This document shows, piece after piece, positions 24,056 through 36,720 of a stretch of 64,000 nucleotides of DNA; positions within the stretch are counted from its first letter, which is position 1, and each line of letters opens with the position of its first letter. The position numbers were made by a program, and so were the translations under genes. The stretch comes from Timema cristinae (lineage: Eukaryota > Arthropoda > Insecta > Phasmatodea > Timematidae), in contig JBCFYV010000012.1 of NCBI GenBank assembly GCA_039000515.1, forward strand, positions 15,344,228 through 15,408,227. Direction: 5' to 3'. The notes under the pieces were generated by a model. It did not search any database. It had not been told where the DNA came from and worked only from the letters and a program-made list of their open reading frames with translations.

Positions 24056-25719
24056 TTTGTAACTTTTAGTTTTTTTTTAACAAAATATGTCTATGGCTAA
24101 AATAACTAAGATATCATTAAAGTAGCGATGCTTAGTTTGATTTTATATTTGTAATAATTTCGATAGTTCTAGAAAATCGGCCCTCCTTGGGCACCACAGC
24201 ATTTTAATATTGTGTTTTAAATTAAATAGAAAAGGCTATATTCAAATACAGTTATGCTTATGGCAAATACCTCAAACTTATTGAATTTACCATACGTAGA
24301 AAATTAAAGAAACTCTTTCCATATAAGTGCTATTTCTTTATTTGTAGAGGCATGAGTTTAAAATATCAAAGAACACAATGTTCTTATTTAAAGTAATTTA
24401 AAAATCCGTTTGGTTTTGTTTTAGTTTGTAGTTGTTTTTTATTTATTTATTTTATTTTTTTAAGTTAAACTTTTGCTGGTGATGTGATGTTTTGAAGGGG
24501 GTACAGCTTGAATATTGTTCAACACTAGATTGATGATCAAAAAAAAAACTTGAAATGAAAACTTTAATTTTTCATTTCTAACCAGCGACACAAGCCACCG
24601 TACAAACAGAGTGGGGAAACGTGTACAAAGAACTCATTTACTCTTAATTTTCTCGTAAAACAAACAGGTTAATGAAATTCGGCAGAATAACGCTTCATGT
24701 CCTGTTTTATGAGGGGAAAAAGATAGAACACTTGTTTCTACTTTATCAAATATAACGAAGTATAGATAACTTTTATTGAATAGATCGATAACTATATTTC
24801 AATTTAGATGAAAATTTACTTTATATTTTTCCGATTTCAAAAAACTGTTTTTAGCATCCCAACTTTACTATGTATGTCTCATTCTGTAAAGTATAAATTG
24901 TTGGTATTTCAAATCTGATAATAAATAATATTTGTATCCCTTTTTAATATGTTCTGTACATGATAAATATGAAAGTATAAATATGAATATTAAAGGCGAT
25001 TGTAAGCTTGCCCTATTAAGAGAGTGCTCATTTATCTCCGCCGTAATCTCGGCCTGAATAAAATTTTAAATTTTAATCCGACGTTCTAAATTCTGCCTCT
25101 TCTTTTTCAGTTATTGTTCCTTTATCTACAGATATCCACTGCTCTTGCAAAATACAATATTATTGTAAACTTGTATATTGAACATTTCATAGTAGATAGG
25201 AATCAAACAGTAGAATATTAATAATTAGAAATGAATATAATAAATTGCCAGCAGACTCCACTTTAATTTAAGACATCCAGTTGAACGTTGGATACTAGAC
25301 GCAGTATTTCCTAGGTAAAACTAATTACTCTAGGGAAGGAAATCAGGGTTAGGTTAGGTTAGGCTAGTATTGCCCAATCCACCGTGGGGGGAAATTTGCG
25401 ATGAAAAGCAGCAACACCAATGTAGAATACATTACATTATAACTAATACTTGGTCAGTAATAGATATATTTGAAATTTTACCTAGTAGATCGTAATAACT
25501 ATTTTGTAGCTAAATTATAAATTTAAAAATACTTACTAATATTATAATGTTTGGACGATAATAAACATTATTTGAGATATTTTATTTATTTTATTTTAGA
25601 AAAGTAAAAATCTATGCAGCCCAAATAATAATTGTTACTTGAGAAGTTATTTATTATTCAGACCAGCTAGCTAAATCAGCAGAGTTTTTTTCTCATCAGG
25701 ACATAGTTACACAGTTTAT
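24056..25719. other. AT-rich DNA; short TTAGG run
   Basis: No gene. Three tandem TTAGG units lie at 25349-25363. That is the arthropod telomere motif, but three units are too few to call an interstitial telomere. Confidence 0.45.
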
Positions 25720-25895
25720 TTCAACCACCATTTGACACCGGAGGGAATGCCAGGCCGCCACCGTGGTTCGGATTCCACGTTAAACTGTAGGTCCTTCATT
25801 TCATTCACAATCATTCTACCATTACACATTAGCGTAAGTGCGTATAACCCGAATGGTAGTAAGACGCGGTGCTAATAATAATAATAATAATAATA
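25720..25895 (+). repeat. SINE-A2 with (AAT)n tail
   Basis: It shares with the 48.3 kb copy 'CGTGGTTCGGATTCCACG', 'CTGTAGGTCCT' and 'ACCATTACACATTAGCGTAA', and then the same 3' tail as SINE-A1 (GCGTATAACCCGAATGG, TAGTAAGACGCGGTGCT), followed by about eight AAT units. The upstream body differs from SINE-A1. Confidence 0.85.
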
Positions 25896-26477
<582 letters not shown>

Positions 26478-26589
26478 GTATATATATATAATAATTTAAA
26501 CCAAACTATAAAAATATTTAATATCATTTATATTCCTTTGATTTAATATCAATATGATAAAATATAATTTAATAGTAGTGGCTGAAATG

Positions 26590-27235
26590 AGAGTTCTGGC
26601 TCACTTTCTCCTATAAGGTTAACATTGATCCTTCTCATTCTATGAAGAGGATCACTTTCTCCCATAAGAATAGCATTGATCCTCCTCACTGAGGAATTTG
26701 GTCACTTTCTCTCACATTGTCCGTTTTCACAGGGAAGGTGGGTAACTTTTCCCCATAAAAATAGCATTGATCAGTGGCGGATCAGGAAATATTATTTTGG
26801 GTGGTTGACATTAGTTCTATCAAGTTTATTCTTGGGTTCTCCTTACTATTGAGGAGGGTAACTTTCACCCATAAGGATAGTATTAAGACTTCTCAAAGTG
26901 AGTCAGTGGCGGTTGGGAAACATTCTTTTGGGGTTAACTATTTTTTCTTGAGTCCTAGCATTGATTCTCCTCACTGTGAAGTTGGGTCACTTTTTCCCCA
27001 TTGATCTTCCTCTAGAGCCAGTGGATCACTTTCTCTCATAAGAATAGCATTTATCAGTAACGGATAGGGGAGTATTATTTTGGGGTTTTAGTTTGATCCT
27101 CCTCACTGTGAAATTGGGTCACTTTCCCCCACATTGATCGTTCCCATAGATTAGGTGGGTCACTTTTCTCATAAAATAGAATTTCTCAGTGGCGGATCAG
27201 GAAAAAATATTTTGGAAGGGAGGAGATGGAACGAG
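26590..27235. repeat. Complex array with CAGTGGCGGAT units
   Basis: CAGTGGCGG (or near variants) starts at 26772, 26904, 27055 and 27187, with spacings of 132, 151 and 132 bp, usually followed by 'ATCAGGAAATATTATTTTGG'. Between these lie diverged copies of 'GGTCACTTTCTCCCATAA', 'TAGCATTGATC' and 'CCTCCTCACTGTGAA'. CAGTGGCGGAT resembles the outer end of hAT-like or other non-autonomous transposons, so this may be tandem copies of one transposon end. Confidence 0.8.
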
Positions 27236-27586
27236 GGGGGCAGACCAGGAATTTATAAAATAGTTACACCATTAATTTGATAAAACTTTTATAAATCACT
27301 AACATTTTATTTAATATTACTACGTATTGGGTGTTACTCGTTTAGCCGTTTAGTAAAACGTTTCCCAGGAGGCACAGCAAGGAAGCGAATAACGTCACTC
27401 CCACCTATAACTAATTTTGACTAAACTATTTAATTTTGATAAAGCCGTGCTGTTTCACCTGATGAAATCAGGCTATGATATTCACAAGCACTCGAGCTTT
27501 TTACGTGATAAAATCTTTATTATAAAGGTTAATACCCAAACTTTCTTTTCAATATACTTATATACAAAACCTAAATGGTGATTCTT
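27236..27586. other. No recognisable feature
   Basis: Sequence beyond the 3' end of the polymerase fossil. No terminal inverted repeat is seen. Confidence 0.45.
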
Positions 27587-30500
27587 TTATGTCTCCATTG
27601 GTGAACACATTTGTCTTATTTTGTAATAACCGTATGCAAGAGTATCATATCCATTATCTAAAATATAGCGTTTGTCATCTCCGGGTGAAAGTGAAAGTTT
27701 ATTCAAGGAGATACTGTACAATTGATGTTTCTCACTTCTTATATAGACATATTGGCGTAGTGTAAGATCCACTGCTTTAAAATTTGGTTATAATGGGCAT
27801 GTTTAATTTTCTTTTTGAAAGTTGTTTTTGACACATCATTACCTACTTTTTTCTCCTCAAGACTCTCCTTTTGAATGGAATAAAGCTTCAGTCTAAGTAC
27901 CTCAAACTTTCGAATACACTCTTCATTCATCTCATCCTTCATTTTACCCAGAGATTTTTTTATTGCACACACTCTGTAAAAAATGTGTTTTTGGATAGTT
28001 TGAAGTGTCAAATCTGTCCATATTATCAAACATATCCGCATACACATTTTCTGTTTTCAGTTTGTAGCAGAGGGAGTCTGTGTCTGTGAATAAGAGCTTT
28101 GCATTTTGTCCCATATTTCCTTTTAACATAATTATAATGAAAGTTATACATGATAACCTTACTTATATCTAAGATTTCAATTCCTGCATAGATAGGCTTA
28201 TTCAAAAGTAGGTATGTTTTGCTCATGTGAATCCCTACAACTCTTCCGTGAAGATCGTATAAGCAATAATTGCTGGCGAAGCAATACGCTTCTTCAGCCT
28301 TTTATCATTGTTTAGTAATTGAACATTTACACGATGTCTTTGATTATCCTTCAACTTCTCCCATACTGCATTGTTCATGAGTTTGAAAAGACCTTTTCAA
28401 ATCCATTTACTGCATTTTTTCTTTGAGAAGTATTAAAATCAATATATGCTTCAACCAAGCGCTACGATTGAAAGTTAGGACTCGGTGTATCTTTTGAAGC
28501 TTCATACCCAAGGAAATATACAGTTTTAAATTACGGTAGTGTACCACATCATTTTGTTTATTGTTTAGGTTGGGCACTAGCTTTTTTGTTTTCCTGCTGG
28601 TTTGAGAGTTCAGCTTGGATTGTATATACTTAGAGAATAGGGATAACATCTTAGGAATAATTATGACTTTTTCAGAAGCAAATAGATAGTCACTGGGCTC
28701 GTCATGAATTTCTTCCGGGTACTCTAGATATATTTTTAATATGTAGCCCACAGGGCTATCATCAGAAACTGAAATTATATTGATCTCTGCTATTTCAGTC
28801 TTGTTCAACCACTTAAAATTACTGTGAGGAAGGCAATCAGACATAACAGTCCTGTATAAATTATTACAATCCCAGTACGTGATGTACTTAACCTCCTTTT
28901 CAGGGTTAAATTCAATTATATCGGGGTTGTTTGCTTCAGAATGTCTATTAGAAATCATAGACACCCCCCCCCCCCCCCCCACCCCCACGTATCTCTTTTT
29001 CAATGAACAAATGTATTTCAATGTCAGTTAGTAGCTTCAACTCAACCTTAATCATCTTTAAAAATGCCGCCCATGCTAGTCCAGAGGTTGTGTAAAAATG
29101 TAGACAGTCTAATTTATAGTACTCGAAACATAAAGAGCGGAAGTATTCGAATAAGTCTGCTTAAGTAGAACATCACTTAAAACGTATACATTTTGATAAT
29201 CTTCCATAGTATTCATTTCAAAGTTTTCCCACACAGTTTTAGCATGAGTGTAACCTTTTTATGAAATATTTTATTGGCGCAGCTGATTATAGAATGTGGA
29301 TTTTGCTTATAATTGACTATCTTTCAGTTTACTGCTGCAATCCATGTAGTCATAAGGGAACACAACTTTTCGTAGCAGAAGATCTACTTTATCAAAAGGG
29401 ATATTTTCATGGAGAGTTTTCCCAACATTTAACAAATTTTTAACCAATTTTTCAAGAGATGTGCTTAAAAACTGGAACGAGTCAATAAATTGTAAATAGC
29501 CAAGACTGAATTGGATATACTTCTCCATATTGTTTGGAATACATGATATTCTTTTGTCTGTATACTTACCAATTTTCTGCATGATAATGTGAGCGTCATA
29601 ATTTTTTAAATTGTATAATATGACGGGTATTCTCTTGGTATATTGAAACTGAATATTGCACTTACTATGAAATGCCCCCCGATAATCTCCTGAGATTACA
29701 GTGGTCACGGACGCGTTCTTGAACCAACTCTTTACCGCAGATACTACATTTTTATTCATCTCAACGATCATAGTTTCTTCTTCAACAAGCTTATGAAGAA
29801 AGGTATCCACAACATTTTCATCACTATAGACAACAGGGGTTTCACACATTTGCCTTCGGAATCGACTATTAAATAAGCTTCGTGATTTTTGTAGTTGATG
29901 AGTGATCGGGATTATGTGCACACCCTGATATTTTAATATTAAAACACTCAAAATCTGCATAGATCACATACGGGATTTTTAACATATGTTTATATGTCAA
30001 AAATTTCAATATTGTATCTTCTTTCTTGGGCATCTGTATCTTCTGAGCATCGAGATCAGTACACCACTCACTATGCTCATCCATGAGATTTTCTTTATAA
30101 AATCTGTTCAAACAATATTTGCCATAGTATGATTCAACATTGTGTCTGGTCAGTGAGCTTAGCAATCTGCTGAAGTTCTTAACAAGACAATAATGTCCCC
30201 CATCCCCATTTGAAAGAAAAAACAAATCCACGTTATTTTCACGACTAACCTTAGTTATCCTTAAGGGGAATATTTCCCCTTGTTATCCATATACATTTAT
30301 AGATACGTTATTTTGTTTTCCAAACTTAGCTATTTGCAGTATTTTCACAAGATATTCAATACCATCCATATTTAGTTTACCTTCCAGTGATATATACTTA
30401 TTCACTCGACCAGCGTTCTTGTCATCTGGGTATATAAATGCTAGCACAGACCAAAGAAAACATTTACTGTCAGCATTTCTTATATTAATTAGGGCATGTT

Positions 30501-31275
30501 TATTTCTCAACTCTTCTGGTAATGAAATATAGCTGAAAGCAGCCAAAGGAATATATTTAGTTAGTTTCAGCTCTACGTAATTCACACGGTCTTCAGACAT
30601 TTCCCTTGTGGGGGAAATAAGAAGCTGCTTCAATCATGTAAGTGAATGCACCTTCAATCTGCGATTTTAATGCGTCAGGACTTAGAGTAACGATACACTC
30701 ACTGCAAAAGAAAGGAGTGATTGTTTCCTCTCCCTCTCCTCTAACACGGGAGTATTCTACACAGGCATATGTATACCATTTTAGATTACTCATTTCACTA
30801 AGTTTTTGAGCAAGCGTTGCTTCCAACTTCCTTTTAATTTCGTCAATAAAGACTAAAAATAGCGAGTCCTTCGAGGGAGAGATCTTGATGATTTTGAATG
30901 TACCATTCAAAGCCTCTGAAAAAATTACAGGGGCCGTAACACTCATCGACATCCAGATTCTCAATAGATTCCTGCTCTCTTGACTTAAAACGTCCGCAAC
31001 ATTCCCCAGTGAAGTTGGTCTTGTTGCAGTAAAAATCTTTAGTTTGTGTTGTAATAGAATATTCCGCAGTGAAAATATTTTACTGCATTTATCACACTCG
31101 AATGACTTCACCTTCCGACAATATGAGGAAACATGTCACTGTAAGCTGTCACTCCGACTAAAAACTTGTCCACACGTATCACACTAAGTCCACCTCCGTG
31201 TTGTAAACGTATATGACGTGCCAGGTTGGTAATCTTGGTAAAATATTTTGAACAGTTCTTACATAAGAATACCAT
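27587..31275 (-). pseudogene. Protein-primed family-B DNA polymerase (Polinton/Maverick-like), degraded
   Basis: Replication polymerase of a large DNA transposon or virus-like element, recognisable end to end on the minus strand but broken into at least ten frame segments. The start used is ATG at 31273-31275. Order: C2H2 fingers at about 31275-31190 (CKNC), 31175-31120 (CDTC, followed by a TGA) and 31105-31045 (CDKC); a conserved N-terminal block with SKCFLWSVLAFIYP (30530-30400); HYCLVKNFSRLLSS (about 30190); exonuclease motif I YADFECFNI (about 29960); exonuclease motif II NYDAHIIMQ (about 29590); polymerase motif A region DCNNLY (about 28870); motif B remnant NNAVWEK (about 28365); motif C FTDTDSL (about 28085); and C-terminal KRYILDNGYDTLAYG (about 27650). 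A 17-C run (28964-28980) expands a Gly stretch. No integrase, packaging ATPase, protease or capsid gene flanks it. Adintovirus-like or other pPolB-bearing origin is also possible. Confidence 0.9.
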
Positions 31276-31397
31276 TTTAATGAAGCATATTGTATTAAAA
31301 TAAATAGATAAAATCTTAATTATAGAGCATCTTGTATGAAAACAAATTGTTAAAATCTTAATTATAGTTGACTTGACAGTTATTCACTAATACTCCT

Positions 31398-31655
31398 CTA
31401 GATGGGGAAGACAAAATTCACACCATAGCAAACAATGAGGATTTGATGAAAGCTTTCGTATGCAGGGGACAAGTTAAAGCCTTTGTAAAAAATTATAAAC
31501 ACTATTTGTCTGTGAGTAACAAGATAATTTTGATTTTCATTCACTCTCACTAAACCACACACCCAGTCTGGTTTCCACTCACTCTCACTCAACCACACGC
31601 CCAATGTGATTTCATTTTCACTCACTTCCCCTCAATCGCACACCCTGCCAGTATA
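31398..31655. repeat. Short minisatellite upstream of polymerase fossil
   Basis: About three units of roughly 45 bp at 31535-31650 share 'CACTCACTCTCACT', 'AACCACAC' and 'GCCC'. On the minus strand they read as a repeated WLSESEW-like peptide. Just 5' of the polymerase start, so it may belong to the element or be unrelated. Confidence 0.6.
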
Positions 31656-31922
31656 ATGGAAAATGTTAGTGCAGACCTAGTGAACCTTTTTGAGAGTGCG
31701 TGACGAATGTGTTAATAATTTTTAAGAAATCCTATAGACTTCGCAGAAGGAATCTTGAGTATCAAAATGGATTATTTGAATCAATCTTCATCATTATTAA
31801 TAATTATTATTGTATAATATAATCATAATACCTAATATAAACTATAATTATTTTGTTGTATATAATATAAATATTATAAAATTTTATCTAACCTAATTTT
31901 AATGAGATTGACGTCATTTGTA
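31656..31922. other. No recognisable feature
   Basis: AT-rich spacer between the polymerase fossil and the LINE. Confidence 0.5.
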
Positions 31923-33065
31923 GATGAAATGATTGGGGATCTTCATTGTGGATTTCGACAAAATGGATTAGATTTTTACTACTTGGCAAATATTAGAAAA
32001 AAGTGGTAATACCACATGATAGTTCATCAACTATACAGAGATTTTTAAAAAGGCCTACTATTCAGTAAAAATAAACAAATAATATGAAATTTTAGCTAAA
32101 ATTGGGATACCCAAAAACTTGTCAATCTAATTGAGGATGTTGGATTGACATGCATGGCAGGGAACGGTATGGAAGTCCCTTATCAGACAAATTAAAAACA
32201 TTTAATGTGTTGAAACAAGGAGATACATTTTTTCAATTACTTTTTAACATAGCCTTAAATTATGCTCTTAGGGCAATACAAGAGAGTAGGGAAGGTTTGA
32301 CACTAAATGGTACAGTGAGGCTAACAGGATTCACAAATGATTCAGATTTGTTGGGCAATAGAAAGGAAGCTGTTGCAATAAATGAAGAAATTTTATTATA
32401 AAGGCTAGTAAGAAAATAGGTTTAAAAGTGAACGCTTAAATTAATAAGTACATGATCATATAAAGAACACATTATATTTAGGAGCAATAAAACTATCAAT
32501 AACAATATTAGATTGGAAATTAGAAAAACAATACAGCCGGTAAATTCATACTACTACTCAGGCAATAAGTGGTTGTCATCTTGCTTACTATTAAGGAATG
32601 TAAAACTCAGAATATACAAAACAATAATTTTACCTGTTGTTCTCTATGGGTGTTAAGCGTGGTATATTACCTTACATGACTCTAACAAATTTAAGGTGGT
32701 CGCAAACAAAGTGCTTAGGAAAATATTTGGTCCCAAAAGGGATGATACTACTGGGGAGGGGTGGAAGTTACATAATAATGGGTTATATACCTGTATTTAT
32801 CACAAGCCATTGTTAGGGTAATCAAAGCTCGCAGGCTATGTTGGGTTAAGATCGTGCAGCGCGAATGGGAGAATCTTAAATCTTGTTCAGATAATGAATG
32901 GCAAACCCAATGGGAAGAGACCACTAGGAAGATCGAGATGGGAGGATAACATTAGACTGGAGCTGAAAGAGCTGGGGTGTAATGAGGTGGACTGGAGAGA
33001 ACTACCTCAATATAGGTATAAGTAGCGTACTTTTGTAAGTACGACATTAAACTTTCGAGTTCTTC
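31923..33065 (+). pseudogene. Non-LTR retrotransposon reverse transcriptase, 5'-truncated (LINE-A)
   Basis: C-terminal part of a LINE ORF2. In order: DEMIGDLHCGFRQN (RT motif region, 31923 on), VHQLYRDF, KLVNLIEDVGLTC, then an open piece at 32150-32401 with NVLKQGDTFFQLLFNIALNYALR. The normally catalytic YADD is degraded to TNDS. Then TKYM-like, IYKTIILPVVLYGC (about 32600), VLRKIFGPKRDDTTGE (about 32700), GKRPLGRSRWEDNIRLEL (about 32900) and a stop near 33024. Stops and frameshifts are frequent. No endonuclease domain remains. The last 40 bp (to about 33065) is 3' UTR shared with the inverted copy at 36.3 kb. The clade is not assigned with certainty. Confidence 0.88.
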
Positions 33066-35898
33066 TTTCTATAAAATAATTAAGTATATAATGAATAATA
33101 TATTGTTACTATAGAAACAACACAATAGTTGAAAAAATGTTTATAAACTTATAAATACATCTAATGAAATACGTCAAACATAAATATAAATAGGCCTACA
33201 TAGGCCTTATAGCCCATATTTCTCATTTAAATCCTACTATCTAATACATTAATTAGGGTATAATTTCTTTTAATTATTTTAGATGTATGTTATAGAATAT
33301 TTATAGCTTAGATTCTTCAATATCAACAACTTTGAAGGTGAAGAGTTGAAGAGAAATTATGTCTGGGGGAACACAAACAAGAAAGGTTGAATATCACCTG
33401 ATAGGCAATGCTTTTTAATTATTATAAATGCAAACGTTTAATAAATAACATTTTATTTAGATCTAATATTTTACTAGAAACCAAATTAGTAACTTTGCGA
33501 AAATACCACCAAGTAGACCAAAAGTGCTTCGGACAAGACTAAATACACCGCGCCAATATAATCTTCTCACGTCCTACTTCTGGAGTGTATGTCATAGGCT
33601 AGTCAGTCTTGCGTTATTGTAGTTTACTAAAATCCACCCGCTTGGCTATGTCCGAATATAGGGCCTATATATAAAATAAATAATGTAAGGAGAATCCCCT
33701 GTAGTCTATTTTTTAAATATGGTTGATATGATATATTATACTTGTTGGAGTCACCACAAAACTTAATTAACTTGTTGCTTAAAGAACACATAAATACAAA
33801 ATTATTATATTTTATTTTATCAAGTTAGTGATAGAAGATTAGGATGACAAAATTGTATCTACAACTCAGTGATTTTTTAGAATATGAAATAAATAATATA
33901 GTGTTTATAAAATAGTTTTAAAATAATAGGGTATTTTAAAATATATATCTTAATTTGTTAGTTTGTTATAAGCTTTAATATTATAAAGTAAAATTTTATT
34001 TTATTTAAAAAACATAAAAATCTGACAACTAATATGAAACATTTTTTCATAATCAAGACAATTTAAATTTTCCAGTAGGCTAAAAGCACAAAGAATTACC
34101 GCATAGCAAAAAAAAAAAAAGCTATAAGGCTTATTATTATAAGGCATTGTCTTACCCAGACAGAAATTACATTATGAAACACACACAGACATACAGAGGG
34201 AATAATAAAAATAATAATAGAAAGAAAAGCTAATGAGAAAGAAGTACAGTGGATGGACGACCAAGCAAGTCCCCTTGTTCATTTCTTTTAGAATTAAAAC
34301 TAATAAAGTGAGCATAAAGTCCCCGGAGGATCTGTTTTCATATTTCAATGCTCTTTTTATATCTTTTATTTTACCTTTTTTGTCTTTGAAAAGAACAAGA
34401 ACTGTAGTGTGGCGAGGGCATGTTGGGTAAGCCCTGGCCCCTCTCACCCCCGGGACAACCCCTACTTTTTCCACCCCTTCTCTCATCGCTGCACATAACA
34501 TATTCAAAATTAATCTTACCTTGTGCCATCTGCCAGTTGAAATGAGGTTTCAACACGGTTGATGACGTCAGTTTTGGAAGGCTTTGGGAAGACATCGGTC
34601 TAAGTCCAAGTATAGAATTCGTTTTGTTTTGTTTTTATCATCCCGTCTGATTGGTGTTCCCAAAACTTTCACTAGTCGCGAGTCCTTCTAGAGGCTATGA
34701 ATTAGCAAACGTGCCCCTTCCAGGTCATCATAAATAAAAGGAAACAAATAAAATAAAAACCATCATGTGAAGTATAAAAATTGTCGTTTCAAATCTCGCT
34801 GAAGCTATAGGGGTAAGCTAAACAAATTCGTAACAGCGAAAAATAATGTATTATTAAATAAATTATATGATATCCGTCAAAACCTGAATTAGTTTGTTCA
34901 TCAGACTTACTAATATCAAAGAAATATTTATTTATTAATAAAATTTGTGATGTCTTGTACCAAACCCCCCTTCTCCCTCAAATATTTTGAATTTTCTTGG
35001 GGAGGTACCCCTACGTGCAACAGTTTGGTAGGCACTAATTAAGGGCTTAGAGTAATTTGGAGTGAGCTAAAAGCCTTTATTATTTTTAATGATACATTAT
35101 CATGATTTTTTTTTTATTCATACAATGTATAGTAATAAAATTATAGCTAATAGTGAAAGATTTTAAGAAGGGGTGCGTCTTGCTAAAGATAAAAGAGGGG
35201 CGTGGAAGCGGGTAGATTACACCCCTCAGTAACGCAAATAATTGTAACATAATTTTAATTTTTGAAACTCAACTAAAATATAAAACAGTGAGGTTGTGGT
35301 TAAAGCTTAGGTGACATAATAAAACCAGGCTTACAAATTGATATTCAAAAGTTATTCTGCTAAACACACTAAAAATTCTCCTAAAATTCCAAATTGGGGA
35401 AAAAAAATTGCAGAGATGTTAGCATCAATGAATTATATACAAACACCTCCTTCCCCTTCCAAGTAAATTTCTGGGTGTGCCACTGGTTTTAATAAGATAC
35501 GAATTTAAGAAATTCCTATTAATTTAATCTTGAGAGAAGACAATAATTCACTAATAAGCCAATCATCGCCAAGGTATTAAATAAGAATTGAACTTTGGCC
35601 CCTCAGTACGATCTAGCCTATTACTGAGATGTATAGTGGTAAGGGTGATGAAAGTAATTAATAGTAACCGTAACAACGTTTTTTTATGAAAAGAAAATAT
35701 AAATAGAATATGTGAACATAGAATAGTTCACAAACTCCTGTTTGAATTGAGCCTTTTATCCTCCCAGCACCTCCGACCAACTAAAGTTCCTTAAACAATT
35801 GAAAACTTTAAACCTATTCTAGGAAGTATTTACATAGGCGAATCCTAAGAATAGCTATATATGTATTCACTAATCAGAGTGTAGTAGAGGTTTCTTTT
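33066..35898. other. AT-rich DNA, no gene
   Basis: No supported gene. Around 34400-34500 there is a C-rich block without domain. At 35440-35487 the minus strand reads CCAGTGGCACACCCAG and then an A/G-rich stretch; 34965-35010 has a related C-rich stretch ('CAAACCCCCCTTCTCC'). Both resemble the ends of 'CAGTGGCG'-type non-autonomous elements, but boundaries cannot be set. Confidence 0.4.
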
Positions 35899-36140
35899 AG
35901 CATCGTATCATACTACCCGTTCGGGCTATACGCTTATGTGCTAATTATGCTAATGGTGTCAGGGCATAGGAAGGTTATATTTAGTGGGAGTGTACCCACA
36001 TTTGTGTGGAGAAAGAGCGAAAAACTATTTTGGAAAAACCACCCTCAGTATACTAGACCAAGATTCGAATCCTCGATCTCCCCGTCATCGGTGATTTAGC
36101 CTACTAAGGAGTAACGTCTTAGACCATGTGACCACCGGAG
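35899..36140 (-). repeat. SINE-A1, near full-length copy
   Basis: On the plus strand it opens with the inverted tail (TACTACCCGTTCGGGCTATA), then the body ('CCCACATTTGTGTGGAGA', 'GAAAAACTATTTTGG') and an inverted B box (GATTCGAATCCTCGATC), and ends in 'GACCATGTGACCACCGG'. About 240 bp. Confidence 0.88.
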
Positions 36141-36289
36141 TTGTTTAGTCCAGAGTTGATGGTGACTTTTATTCCCAAAGACAGAAATGTTAATTGATTG
36201 AATTATATAAATTTCGAATCAAATAAGTCTGAATTGTTTGGTTGCCAAAATTACTTAATTACTTACTTAGCTACTGACTTACTTTGATT

Positions 36290-36720
36290 GCACTAGAACT
36301 CAAAAGTTAAATGCCGCACTTTAAAAGTACGCCACTATCCATAGCTTGGAGCTAGCACTACCCAAGACTCCACCTCATTACACCCTATTCGGTCCTATCT
36401 TGAGTTAGTCACACACTTATCTCTTTCAAGTCCTTTTTAATGTTATCCTCCCATCTACGTCTAGGTCTTACCAATGGACTCTTTACGTTGGGTCTTCCAG
36501 ACAATAACTCGAAAGCCGTTCTAGTTTCTCCCAAACGCGCTGCATGTCCTCCCCACCGTGATATGGTATATTTGATTTCTTTAAATGTGTATGTTTATGA
36601 GTAAGACCTGCAGAGTATGTAACTCATAATTATATAACCTCCTCTACTCTCCATTATATTCACCCCTTATTGGACCAAATATTGTCCTACGCTCTTTACC
36701 TTGTTTTAGAACATTATTAT
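36290..36720 (-). pseudogene. LINE-A 3' end, second copy (inverted)
   Basis: On the minus strand it matches the end of the 31.9-33.1 kb LINE: TIFGPIRGEYNGEWRRLYNYELHTL near 36700-36620, a broken 'GRPRRRWEDN'-type region near 36460, 'IGCNEVESW' near 36385, and a shared 3' UTR ending near 36290. Many stops. It lies in opposite orientation to the first copy and about 3.3 kb away, so it is an independent insertion. Confidence 0.82.

Noticed and set aside
25349..25363. Interstitial telomere repeat (TTAGG)3
   Set aside because: Three units are too few to separate from chance or a dispersed word; used only as weak taxonomic support.
31656..31922. Additional Polinton genes (integrase, ATPase, capsid) next to the polymerase
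   Set aside because: Frames on both strands flanking the polymerase show no such motifs.
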